A DNA stretch of 22,925 bases from Methanothrix sp. Lineage in GTDB: Archaea; Halobacteriota; Methanosarcinia; Methanotrichales; Methanotrichaceae. Within the stretch, counting starts at the first letter, position 1. Each line of letters starts with the position of its first letter. The position numbers and the translations under genes are program-made. The notes beneath the pieces are model-generated. The model searched no databases, was not told the DNA's origin, and saw only the letters and a list, made by a program, of their open reading frames with translations. The stretch is taken from the NCBI GenBank assembly GCA_011620785.1, contig WOYM01000086.1, forward strand, positions 1-22,925, written 5' to 3'. Below, piece by piece: positions 1 through 6,216 of the stretch.

Positions 1-59
1 ATAATATATAAACAACGTTCTACAATATAAAGTTGTCTATTTTATTTTGCGTCAAGCCC

Positions 60-215
60 TTAGATATTAATTCCGCGTCTGCGGCAATACTCTTCGAAGG
101 TTATGCCTTGATCCTTGTTTTTAAGCAGATATTCGTATTCCTCATCTACGTGGGCCGCCTCGCTGAAATCTTCGTTCTCTTGGCGCGCTCTTGTTTCGAC
201 GGCATTCGTCTTCAT
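60..215 (-). CDS. Small antitoxin of a RelE/ParE-type toxin-antitoxin pair
   Basis: Encodes a 51-residue acidic protein, rich in Glu and Asp in its first half and ending in a basic RRRGINI tail. It lies directly downstream of a RelE/ParE-like toxin gene on the same strand, so the antitoxin role is inferred from context, size and charge rather than from a recognised DNA-binding fold. An upstream in-frame ATG at 254 overlaps the toxin stop codon (ATGA), but the ATG at 215 is preceded by a clear GAGAGG ribosome binding site and is preferred; the upstream ATG has none. The longer form would be 64 aa. The order is toxin first, antitoxin second, which is the less common arrangement (as in higBA). 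It could alternatively be an unrelated small protein. Confidence 0.6.
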   Translation of the reverse strand: MKTNAVETRARQENEDFSEAAHVDEEYEYLLKNKDQGITFEEYCRRRGINI

Positions 216-250
216 GGTCCTCTCTAAATCTGTATTATTAATATATATTC

Positions 251-532
251 TCATCGGTAATCGGAGTCACCGGATCTACGGAATGCATTTGTAACTGTGA
301 TTGTCTTATTGCCTTCATCGATGAAATATTCGAGCCGGTGTCTGCCAACTCTCAGCCGGTACATAGGAGGTGATCTGAAGCCTCTTAGCTTTTTGATATC
401 GGCCAGAGGCCGAGAATGATAGGGATTCTCTTTCAATTCAGCTGCATTTGACCAGATACTGAAAATTGTCTGCTCATCTAAAGTATCAAAGTATTTTTGA
501 GCCCTTGATAAGATAATTATCGCATAGGTCAT
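251..532 (-). CDS. RelE/ParE-family toxin
   Basis: A 93-residue protein from the ATG at 532, the usual size of RelE/ParE toxins. The N-terminus (MTYAIIILSRAQKYFDTL) matches the first strand and helix of the fold; the middle carries the typical DIKKLRGF and YRLRVGRHRLEYFID strands; the end ITVTNAFRRSGDSDYR resembles the basic C-terminal strand of RelE. Family members act as ribosome-dependent mRNA endonucleases (RelE) or gyrase poisons (ParE); which applies cannot be told here. The frame stays open upstream to another ATG at 583, but the extra 17 residues are unlike the family and are probably not translated. A weak GGAG lies 11 nt before the ATG at 532. The downstream small acidic gene is the likely antitoxin. 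Confidence 0.75.
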   Translation of the reverse strand: MTYAIIILSRAQKYFDTLDEQTIFSIWSNAAELKENPYHSRPLADIKKLRGFRSPPMYRLRVGRHRLEYFIDEGNKTITVTNAFRRSGDSDYR

Positions 533-639
533 ATGGCTGTCGTCTCCGTGCGCCGTGCATCTGCAGTATAGGCCAATTGGCAATAAATAAGCTGCGTCTA
601 ATCATTTCAACTATAAGAAAGAACAAAAACGAGCCATAA

Positions 640-647
640 TTTTAAAT
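640..647 (+). promoter_or_regulatory. TATA box for the secreted protein gene at 681
   Basis: TTTTAAAT, about 37 nt before the ATG at 681. With the usual archaeal spacing of about 25 nt the transcript would begin near 669-672, just upstream of the ribosome binding site GGGGAT. This also argues against using the TTG at 669 as start codon. Confidence 0.45.
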
Positions 648-680
648 GCCTGCCAGATGATATAGTAATTGGGGATTTCA

Positions 681-1373
681 ATGATTAAACGTTATCTAAT
701 AATCTTATCGATGATTCTGCTCATCATGGGCGCCCCTTTCTTGGGTTGCTGTCAACCCGACAGCAACACTGCGGCCGGCCTTTCCGGCCAGGTGGTCGAT
801 TCATATGGCCAGGGAATATCCGGAGCCAGGATCTGGATAATCGATGGCAACGGCCAGGCCAAAGAGACCGCCAGCAATGCCACCGGCGGCTATAGCATGA
901 TCCTCGCACCCGGCAGCTACACCATAACCTCGGAGCTTTCCGGTTACAGCTTCACCTCTGCCACCGTGCAGGTCCAGACGAATGTCGTCTCCACCGCCCC
1001 GAGAATTGTCGGCTACTGGGCGGGCGCTGCTCCCCAGGCCACCGTATCGCCTGCCATCGGGCAGTACGGGCAGCAGTACTATGGACCGCAGTATTATGGA
1101 GGAGCTACGGGATGGCTCCAGGGCAGAGTGGCTGATCAGACGGGCGCAGGCGTTCCCTTTGCCGCCCTGAACGTCGACGGCTGGAGGACGGCATATGCCA
1201 CCGACGAGCAGGGCAATTACCGGCTGGAGCTCTCGCCGGGAATGCACATTATCGATCCATTCAAGTCCGGCTATGGAATTCCGCCCCGGGCAGCGTTCGT
1301 GGCCTCCGAGCAGACCGCAAATCTGGATTTCATCGCCAAAGGGGTGATAGCCCTGGGGAGTGGGAGAATGTGA
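681..1373 (+). CDS. Secreted protein with two carboxypeptidase-regulatory-like repeats
   Basis: A 230-residue protein with an N-terminal signal peptide (MIKRYLIILSMILLIMG) followed by a cysteine pair (FLGCCQ) that could be a lipobox, though it is not a perfect one. Two beta-sandwich repeats of the carboxypeptidase-regulatory/Cna-B kind follow: one at about residues 32-100 (SGQVVDSYGQGISGARIWI, then GGYSMILAPGSYTI) and one at about 142-222 (LQGRVADQTGAGVPFAALNV, then GNYRLELSPGMHII). They are joined by a Gln/Tyr-rich linker (YGQQYYGPQYYGG). Such repeats usually decorate surface or exported proteins; no catalytic domain is present. The ATG at 681 is chosen because GGGGAT lies 5 nt upstream; an in-frame TTG at 669 would add four residues. 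It has its own TATA box. The biological role is unknown. Confidence 0.8.
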   Translation: MIKRYLIILSMILLIMGAPFLGCCQPDSNTAAGLSGQVVDSYGQGISGARIWIIDGNGQAKETASNATGGYSMILAPGSYTITSELSGYSFTSATVQVQTNVVSTAPRIVGYWAGAAPQATVSPAIGQYGQQYYGPQYYGGATGWLQGRVADQTGAGVPFAALNVDGWRTAYATDEQGNYRLELSPGMHIIDPFKSGYGIPPRAAFVASEQTANLDFIAKGVIALGSGRM

Positions 1374-1383
1374 CTGAAAATCA

Positions 1384-1413
1384 CGGGCTTTGCCCGCACC
1401 ATCTCCCTTTTCT
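1384..1413 (+). terminator. Probable terminator after the secreted protein gene
   Basis: CGGGC TTT GCCCG forms a 5-bp hairpin 10 nt after the stop codon, followed by a T-rich stretch at about 1408-1413. Archaeal termination mainly uses T-rich tracts, so the hairpin is only supporting evidence. Confidence 0.35.
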
Positions 1414-1419
1414 ATCGAT

Positions 1420-1527
1420 CTACCCGGCAATTTCCACTTTAGCAGTCTCATAGTCTACATCACGGCATTCGATGACCTTGATTGCAGCAAGCTTTTCTCG
1501 GACAGCATCGCGAATGAAGTAATTCAT
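1420..1527 (-). pseudogene. Remnant of a ribbon-helix-helix type antitoxin gene
   Basis: An ATG-started 35-codon frame reads MNYFIRDAVREKLAAIKV, then IECRDVDYETAKVEIAG and TAG. The NYFIRDAVREKL part resembles the second helix of RHH antitoxins (S-x-F-I-R-E-A-I-R-E-K-L), and RDVDYETAKVEI resembles the toxin-binding tail of archaeal RelB-like antitoxins, from family knowledge. The N-terminal strand that should make DNA contacts is absent: a TAA stop lies four codons before the ATG. The tail also stops early, and no ribosome binding site is seen. It is therefore probably a decayed gene rather than an active antitoxin. No partner toxin is visible beside it, although an intact RelE-type pair lies about 0.9 kb away. 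Confidence 0.45.
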
Positions 1528-1584
1528 AGGTTCATCGGTTTATGTGCTGCAATACTATTTAATTTATTTCAAAACTTCTAAAGG

Positions 1585-1614
1585 AAAAAAGGGGGATCAG
1601 AGGAACCTGATCCC
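1585..1614 (-). terminator. Hairpin terminator spanning the serS stop codon
   Basis: On the minus strand GGGATCA - 8-nt loop - TGATCCC is followed after CC by TTTTTT. The TGA stop of serS is inside the second arm. This closes the rpsO-recJ-pcc1-serS operon. The structure resembles a bacterial intrinsic terminator. Confidence 0.6.
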
Positions 1615-3099
1615 TTTGGGCATCTCCCCGAAGCGCCGGCGGAACTCCTCCGGCCAGTTCGATGGATCCAGCCCCTTCTGGCTCAGGAAGGCACTGGCCC
1701 AGCGCTCCAGACCCACTCCGCTGCATCCTGACCACAGAGACTCTCCCGATTGAGCTTTCACTGTAAAGCCCTTGGGGTACTTCTCCCCGTTTACGGACAG
1801 ATTCTGAAACTCTATCCAGTTTTCGTTGTACGGCAGGATGGCCTCATAGTCCACTGTGCCCGCTCCGGTCATCTCTGATAGGCCGGTCTTGCCCTCCTGG
1901 GCCATGAACCAGGGAGTAACCCAGGCCGTCCTCCAGGTGAGCTCCAGAATATCCTCGAAGATGCGCTTGTAGCAGACTTTCAGCTTCTCCCCTTCCTCCA
2001 GGGTCTGCTCCTTCGTCCCCAGCCAGACGATCTCTATCCGGTGGAACTCGTCCACCCTCTCGATGCCATGAATCCCGCCGGACTCATAGCGGTGGCTGGT
2101 GCCGGACCGATCGAATACCCGGATGGGCAGCTCGCCGTTGGGAAGGGTCATCCCCTGCAGAAATCCCCAGAAGGTGGGGCACTGGGCATAGCACATCCCG
2201 CCTATGGGCAGGTCGATCTTCTCTTTGACCAGCTCCAGGGGGACCTCATGGGTGACCTTATAGTAGTCCATGACCTCCTCCCAGAAGGCAGGATCGCGAG
2301 TCTTGGGCGGGCAGACGAAGTAGATCTCCGGGTAGACCCCCTGGGCATGTCCGCTCTTCTTCCAGACGTCCCAGGTGTCAAGCTTTGGAAATATCATCTC
2401 CTGGTAGCCCAAAGGCCGGATGATCTCCTCTAAGACGATGGCCTCGAATGTGCGGAAGAGGTGTGTCGCCTGCGGCCCGTAGATCCACTGGCCCCGGGCA
2501 GAGCCGTGCTTGATCCAGCCCGCTTTTTGCATCTCCTCAGTGGGATCGCCGGTGAATTTAGGCACTCTCATCTCGCTCTCCCAGAGAAGCTCCCAGTGCT
2601 CAGTCTTCCCTCCGTAGCCCTTCTCCAGCTTCTCCTCCAGAAGGCTTACGATCCTGTCGGGAATGCGGTTCTCAATCTCCGATTGGCCTAATGTGCCGCC
2701 CTCGCCTACATCCAGAATAAGGCGCAGCCGTCCTCCCTCATGCCTCATCTCCCGCACATAAGGGATACGATGGGCAATCTCCCTGTCGGACTCGACATCG
2801 ATCTCAAAAGCGGTCACATCCATGCCCCGCACGCCAATCCGGTACTGCTTTCCCAGCAGCTCAGAGAGAGGCCGGCGCAGCCTGAGCAGGGCATCATGAG
2901 CCCGAACATATCGGTCGCTGTCGATGACCAGATCGATTCTGTTTTTGTCCAGACGCCATTCGGTGATCTTTGCCCCCTGGCCCTCAGGAGCGCCCTTCTC
3001 CAATATCGGCCCAGCGTCCCTTATAAAATCGGAAATGGCTTTCTCGGCTGCGCCGGCATCAGCGCTCAGCCGAAGGCTTGCCTCTAAATGAAATCTCAT
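1597..3099 (-). CDS. serS: Seryl-tRNA synthetase, methanogen type (type 2)
   Basis: A 500-residue class II aminoacyl-tRNA synthetase that charges tRNA-Ser. It is the rare methanogen-type SerRS, not the common bacterial/eukaryotic form: the N-terminal about 165 residues form a mixed alpha/beta domain instead of a long coiled coil, and the catalytic core carries the features of the zinc-dependent enzyme. Visible are GGMCYAQCPTFWGF (candidate first zinc Cys), motif 2 region RYESGGIHGIERVDEFHRIE (candidate zinc Glu) and SLWSGCSGVGLERWASAF (candidate last zinc Cys, then motif 3 arginine). Zinc residues are assigned from knowledge of the Methanosarcina barkeri enzyme, not modelled. The ATG overlaps the stop of pcc1 by 3 nt (ATGA junction), so it is the last gene of the operon and translationally coupled. 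The stop codon lies inside a terminator hairpin. Confidence 0.95.
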   Translation of the reverse strand: MRFHLEASLRLSADAGAAEKAISDFIRDAGPILEKGAPEGQGAKITEWRLDKNRIDLVIDSDRYVRAHDALLRLRRPLSELLGKQYRIGVRGMDVTAFEIDVESDREIAHRIPYVREMRHEGGRLRLILDVGEGGTLGQSEIENRIPDRIVSLLEEKLEKGYGGKTEHWELLWESEMRVPKFTGDPTEEMQKAGWIKHGSARGQWIYGPQATHLFRTFEAIVLEEIIRPLGYQEMIFPKLDTWDVWKKSGHAQGVYPEIYFVCPPKTRDPAFWEEVMDYYKVTHEVPLELVKEKIDLPIGGMCYAQCPTFWGFLQGMTLPNGELPIRVFDRSGTSHRYESGGIHGIERVDEFHRIEIVWLGTKEQTLEEGEKLKVCYKRIFEDILELTWRTAWVTPWFMAQEGKTGLSEMTGAGTVDYEAILPYNENWIEFQNLSVNGEKYPKGFTVKAQSGESLWSGCSGVGLERWASAFLSQKGLDPSNWPEEFRRRFGEMPKGIRFL

Positions 3100-3326
3100 C
3101 TATCCTCCGCAACAGATAGCGTCTCTTTTGCTATTTTAATGTTCATTAATAGGTCATCCATGGTGGTGAGCAGAGTGCCGGGCTTCTCGATTGAGAACTG
3201 TAGGGAGAGGCTTATCTTATCGATCAACAGATTCATATTGGGCAGGTTGTCCGGCTCAATTGATCTGCCGACCATCTCCATATCCTCTCCCGCCTCAGCC
3301 AGCAGGACCAGCCGGGCATGAATCAT
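3096..3326 (-). CDS. pcc1: KEOPS complex subunit Pcc1
   Basis: A 76-residue protein, the usual size of archaeal Pcc1. KEOPS makes the universal t6A modification at A37 of ANN-decoding tRNAs; Pcc1 is the dimerising subunit that holds the Kae1 catalytic subunit. The sequence shows the family pattern: an N-terminal strand (MIHARLVLLAEAG), the SIEPDNLPNMNLLID segment (S-[IL]-x-P-[DE]-N) and a C-terminal helix with LTTMDDLLMNIKIAKET. Its ATG overlaps the TGA of the upstream recJ-like gene and its own stop overlaps the serS ATG. Pcc1 next to rpsO and a DHH nuclease is a widely conserved archaeal gene order. Confidence 0.88.
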   Translation of the reverse strand: MIHARLVLLAEAGEDMEMVGRSIEPDNLPNMNLLIDKISLSLQFSIEKPGTLLTTMDDLLMNIKIAKETLSVAEDR

Positions 3327-4645
3327 GCCGCGTCCACAGCCGTCTGGCCGGAGGGATCGGACCTTTTATTCAGCTGCTCGTCCAGGATCTCGTCTAACAG
3401 GGCCAGGAACTCATCCTCTCTGCCCGGGGGTATGGAGGCGCCGCTGGCTATGGTATGGCCCCCACCGTTTCCTCCCACTGCCTCCGCTGCCCTTCGCAGG
3501 GCCACAGACAGGTCCAGTCCCCGAGCGATGAGGGGCTTGTTCCCCCGGGCAGATATCTTGATCATATCATCCTTGTGATTCAATGTCACCAGGGGCAGAT
3601 CGGAGTAAAGATACCGAATCCCCAGGCCCGAGACGATCGCCCCCGCCTCCATATTTGCCCTCTTTAGGTAGCGAAGGTTCTTCATCTGTCTGCTCTGCTC
3701 TCGAAGGAGGTTAATCTCTCGCAGGATGTGTTCTTTGTACTCATCCGCCAGCCTCTCGGCCTCAAGGAGCGCGCCGTGATCCCGCAGGCATATTGTGAGC
3801 CCAATTCCGGGAAGATCTCTATTGCCGCAGGCATTGAGCAGCTGCACCATATGCAGGGAGTTTTCCACCACCTCATGGCGGAGGCGAATCACCTCTCCTA
3901 AAATCGAATCCGCAGCAAAGCTGCCCTGCATGATCAGCTTGAGGGTCAGAGCCGTGGCCAGCCTGGTCAGATCATCCCCCTCCAGGGACTGGACATTGCC
4001 CTTTATATTCAGATCATCCAGGAACTTCTTGATCTTCTCCCGGTCGCCGGTGAAGTCCAGGAGCGGCTCTATGCTCCTTGCCAGGACATCCTTCACCGGT
4101 CCATCTTCTGAGAGCTTCAGACCGGCCCCGATCTGCACTGCGCCGCTGGCCACCGCCTCTTCCAGGATGGATCTGTTCGCCCCGATCATGGCCTGGCGGT
4201 CGCCCATCGCTCCTACCAGGGCGAGGCCTGCCAGATCGGCATTGTCTCCCATATGACGGACCACAGAATAGACGGTGCCCGCTGCAGACAGCTCAAAAGC
4301 CCCATCTATTCCGAAGAGGTGGGGGTTGTGGTGCATGCAGTCCAGCGTTCCCACCGGCTGGTGATGGTCTAAAACGAAACATTCGCCTTGCACCCGGGTG
4401 ATCAGATCCGGCTTTCCGCTCCCCATATCGCAGAAGACCACCGGCCCGGTCAGGCCGTCGATCACGGACCGGTCCAGCCGATTGACCAATGTGGCCTGGA
4501 AGGGAATGCCTGCGCGCAGAAGGGCATGGCAGATCAGCCCGGCGGACGTAATGCCATCGGCATCGTTATGAGAGATCACCCGCATGTGCTCGCAATGCCT
4601 GATGGACCGGGCGATGGCTTCTGCCGCTTTGTCCAGCCGCTTCAT
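3323..4645 (-). CDS. DHH-family RecJ-like single-strand exonuclease/phosphoesterase
   Basis: A 440-residue DHH/DHHA1 protein. Metal-binding motifs of the DHH domain are clear: HNDADG at about residues 26-31, VVFCDMGSG with Asp at about 73, and LDHHQP at about 93-95. The DHHA1 domain near the C-terminus has the substrate-binding GGNGGGHTIASGA motif. Family members degrade single-stranded DNA or RNA with Mn2+; archaeal relatives include GAN, a nuclease that binds GINS in the replisome. Whether this protein is GAN-like or acts on RNA cannot be decided from sequence alone. It is the second gene of the rpsO operon, with ATGA overlaps at both ends, so its expression is tied to ribosome and tRNA-modification genes. 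Confidence 0.88.
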   Translation of the reverse strand: MKRLDKAAEAIARSIRHCEHMRVISHNDADGITSAGLICHALLRAGIPFQATLVNRLDRSVIDGLTGPVVFCDMGSGKPDLITRVQGECFVLDHHQPVGTLDCMHHNPHLFGIDGAFELSAAGTVYSVVRHMGDNADLAGLALVGAMGDRQAMIGANRSILEEAVASGAVQIGAGLKLSEDGPVKDVLARSIEPLLDFTGDREKIKKFLDDLNIKGNVQSLEGDDLTRLATALTLKLIMQGSFAADSILGEVIRLRHEVVENSLHMVQLLNACGNRDLPGIGLTICLRDHGALLEAERLADEYKEHILREINLLREQSRQMKNLRYLKRANMEAGAIVSGLGIRYLYSDLPLVTLNHKDDMIKISARGNKPLIARGLDLSVALRRAAEAVGGNGGGHTIASGASIPPGREDEFLALLDEILDEQLNKRSDPSGQTAVDAA

Positions 4646-5097
4646 GAGATGAGAATCTCAGCGGTCTCGGGCGAATAGGTCCATTCCGGTGCCAGACGCC
4701 CGGAGTCGTGATAGTATTTCACCATTCTTCTTATCTTGTTCTCAGTGAGCTGGAGAGCCCTCTTGTTGTGAACGTCTTTTTTATTGGCTTTGATATGCTT
4801 TCTCACATGGAGCGCTTTTCTCATCAGATTTGTCAGGTCCTCTGGAATATCCGCCAGAGCATTGTTGTCCCTCAGAAAGCCGGTTATGCTCGTTCCTATT
4901 ACCAGCTTGACGTTCGGCACTCCATACTGATCTCTCAGTGTGAGGCCAATGCGGCTGGGGGACATGCCTGTATCGTGCAGCTTCATGATTGTCTTTTCCA
5001 GCTCCTCTTTGGACACGTCAGACCACTCTGGCGCTTTGGTCACCATGGGCGGTCGGGAACGAGAGGAGCCCCCTTTTCGGCTATGCATTTTTGCCAT
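4642..5097 (-). CDS. rpsO: 30S ribosomal protein uS15 (S15P/S13e)
   Basis: A 151-residue archaeal uS15, with the archaeal/eukaryotic N-terminal extension MAKMHSRKGGSSRSRPP and the rRNA-binding C-terminal helices (LMRKALHVRKHIKANKKD, ENKIRRMVKYYHDSGRL). It binds 16S rRNA helix 22 region in the small-subunit platform. It is the first gene of the operon. A GAGG lies about 10 nt before the ATG and a TATA-like GAATTATACC is centred near 5135, giving a short leader. Its TGA overlaps the ATG of the recJ-like gene. Confidence 0.96.
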   Translation of the reverse strand: MAKMHSRKGGSSRSRPPMVTKAPEWSDVSKEELEKTIMKLHDTGMSPSRIGLTLRDQYGVPNVKLVIGTSITGFLRDNNALADIPEDLTNLMRKALHVRKHIKANKKDVHNKRALQLTENKIRRMVKYYHDSGRLAPEWTYSPETAEILIS

Positions 5098-5129
5098 CTT
5101 TCAATCCTCATTAAATCTCATAATGGCGA

Positions 5130-5139
5130 AGGTATAATT
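5130..5139 (-). promoter_or_regulatory. TATA box for the rpsO operon
   Basis: On the minus strand AATTATAC lies about 35-40 nt before the rpsO ATG, which gives a predicted start near 5108 and a leader of roughly 10 nt containing the GAGG ribosome binding site. Confidence 0.4.
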
Positions 5140-5142
5140 CTC

Positions 5143-5185
5143 ACTGCCAGGTGAGATAAAAAACTTGCGCCGTTCTTCTGGCAGT
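5143..5185. repeat. 8-bp inverted repeat in the rpsO / DUF116 divergent promoter region
   Basis: ACTGCCAG (5143-5150) and CTGGCAGT (5178-5185) are perfect inverted copies with a 27-nt spacer. They lie between the two divergent TATA boxes, so they could be a shared operator. A similar word (CCTGGTAGCAGG) follows at about 5190-5201. Confidence 0.4.
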
Positions 5186-5201
5186 ATATCCTGGTAGCAG
5201 G

Positions 5202-5209
5202 TTTATAAG
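5202..5209 (+). promoter_or_regulatory. TATA box for the DUF116 gene
   Basis: TTTATAAG ends 22 nt before the ATG at 5232. The expected transcription start is at or next to the ATG, so the message is probably leaderless; no Shine-Dalgarno sequence is seen. Confidence 0.5.
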
Positions 5210-5231
5210 CCAGGGATTTAAAGATCAGTGC

Positions 5232-5906
5232 ATGCTTCCGGAGTACTTAAACCAGCTGTTCTATCTCATCGGCCAGGCGGTGGTCTTACTTGCCGTGGCC
5301 GTCCTCATCATCTCCATCCTGGTGGCTCTGCTCATCCTCTACTCCTTCAAGACGGGCAACTTCTTCGCCGCCAGATACATGCTTTTAGGCATCATGCTTC
5401 TTGAGGACGTCATAAAGGCTTTGTTTTGGGTGGCGAGAGCTGATGACTCCATGGTGGATGATGTTGGCGTGCGCCTGAGAAATTATATTAATGAAAAAAA
5501 ATTTTTAAACACTCCTTATGAGAAGCGTTTCATCTTCATACCTCAGTGTCTCCGGAGCGTCCAGTGCCCAGCCAAGCTCACCCCAGAGGGAATAATGTGC
5601 GTCAACTGCGGCCGCTGTGAAATTGGCGAGGCCAAGAAATACGCGGAAAGCCTGGGCTACAAGTTCTTTATTGTTCCCGGCTCCAGCTTCATAAAGAGGA
5701 TCATTAAAAAATATCGTCCCGGGGCTATTGTTGGAGTGGGGTGCTCCATGGAGATAAAAGAGGGCTTGGATCTTTGCCACCGCCATGGCATACCTGCCAG
5801 GGGAGTGCCTCTCTTAACATCCGGTTGCGTCGCCACCAGCATCGACTGGGAGGCCTTCTATGAGGCCATTGCCGAAGTGCCATCGACGGAAAAGCAGGGT
5901 GCTTGA
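5232..5906 (+). CDS. DUF116 family membrane-anchored Fe-S protein
   Basis: A 224-residue DUF116 protein. The N-terminus has one or two hydrophobic segments (about residues 9-40, YLIGQAVVLLAVAVLIISIL) that should anchor it in the membrane. The conserved part starts at about residue 95 and contains a cysteine array, PQCLRSVQCPAK and then CVNCGRCEIGEA, which suggests an iron-sulfur cluster. Further cysteines sit in GVGCSMEIKEG and TSGCVATSIDW. The biochemical function of DUF116 is not known to me; the domain is common in methanogens and anaerobic bacteria. It is transcribed divergently from the rpsO operon and converges on the ferredoxin gene. The ATG start fits a leaderless message. Confidence 0.85.
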   Translation: MLPEYLNQLFYLIGQAVVLLAVAVLIISILVALLILYSFKTGNFFAARYMLLGIMLLEDVIKALFWVARADDSMVDDVGVRLRNYINEKKFLNTPYEKRFIFIPQCLRSVQCPAKLTPEGIMCVNCGRCEIGEAKKYAESLGYKFFIVPGSSFIKRIIKKYRPGAIVGVGCSMEIKEGLDLCHRHGIPARGVPLLTSGCVATSIDWEAFYEAIAEVPSTEKQGA

Positions 5907-5945
5907 GTTCGAAAGCGGCATTGTTTCCAGGTAAATGATACGCTT

Positions 5946-5977
5946 AAAAAAATGAGATGGAGTTGCACTCACTCCAT
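5946..5977 (-). terminator. Hairpin terminator spanning the ferredoxin stop codon
   Basis: On the minus strand ATGGAGT - 7-nt loop - ACTCCAT is followed by CTCA and TTTTTTT. The first arm contains the last two codons and the first base of the TGA stop. The design is the same as at the end of serS. Confidence 0.6.
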
Positions 5978-6145
5978 GCTGATTGCTTCAGAGGGGCAAG
6001 CCTCAACACATGTCTTGCACTCAGTGCACTTTTCCTTATTTACGACTGCTATTTCCTCGTCGTCCAAGCTGATGGCCTCCTCCGGGCACTCCTCGACGCA
6101 GGTTCCACAGCTTACACATTCGTCTCGATTAACAACTGCGGGCAT
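5969..6145 (-). CDS. 2[4Fe-4S] ferredoxin
   Basis: A 58-residue bacterial-type ferredoxin with two classical cluster motifs, CVSCGTCVEECP and CTECKTCVEACP, in a tandem duplicated fold. It is a small soluble electron carrier. The ATG at 6145 is chosen because GGAGG lies 8 nt before it; an in-frame TTG at 6160 overlaps that ribosome binding site and is unlikely. It lies 71 nt downstream of nrdD and has its own TATA box (6195-6206), so it may be transcribed alone or with nrdD. It could supply electrons to the NrdD activation system, but ferredoxins serve many methanogen enzymes, so that link is only positional. Confidence 0.93.
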   Translation of the reverse strand: MPAVVNRDECVSCGTCVEECPEEAISLDDEEIAVVNKEKCTECKTCVEACPSEAISME

Positions 6146-6194
6146 TATTGAGTCCTCCAATTTGCCTCAAAGGCAGATCCACCTGCATGTATAT

Positions 6195-6206
6195 CCGATA
6201 TATACC
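6195..6206 (-). promoter_or_regulatory. TATA box for the ferredoxin gene
   Basis: GGTATATATCGG on the minus strand, about 50-60 nt before the ATG at 6145, in the gap after nrdD. It predicts a start near 6170 and a leader of about 25 nt that includes GGAGG. Confidence 0.45.
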
Positions 6207-6216
6207 TTTCGCAGAT

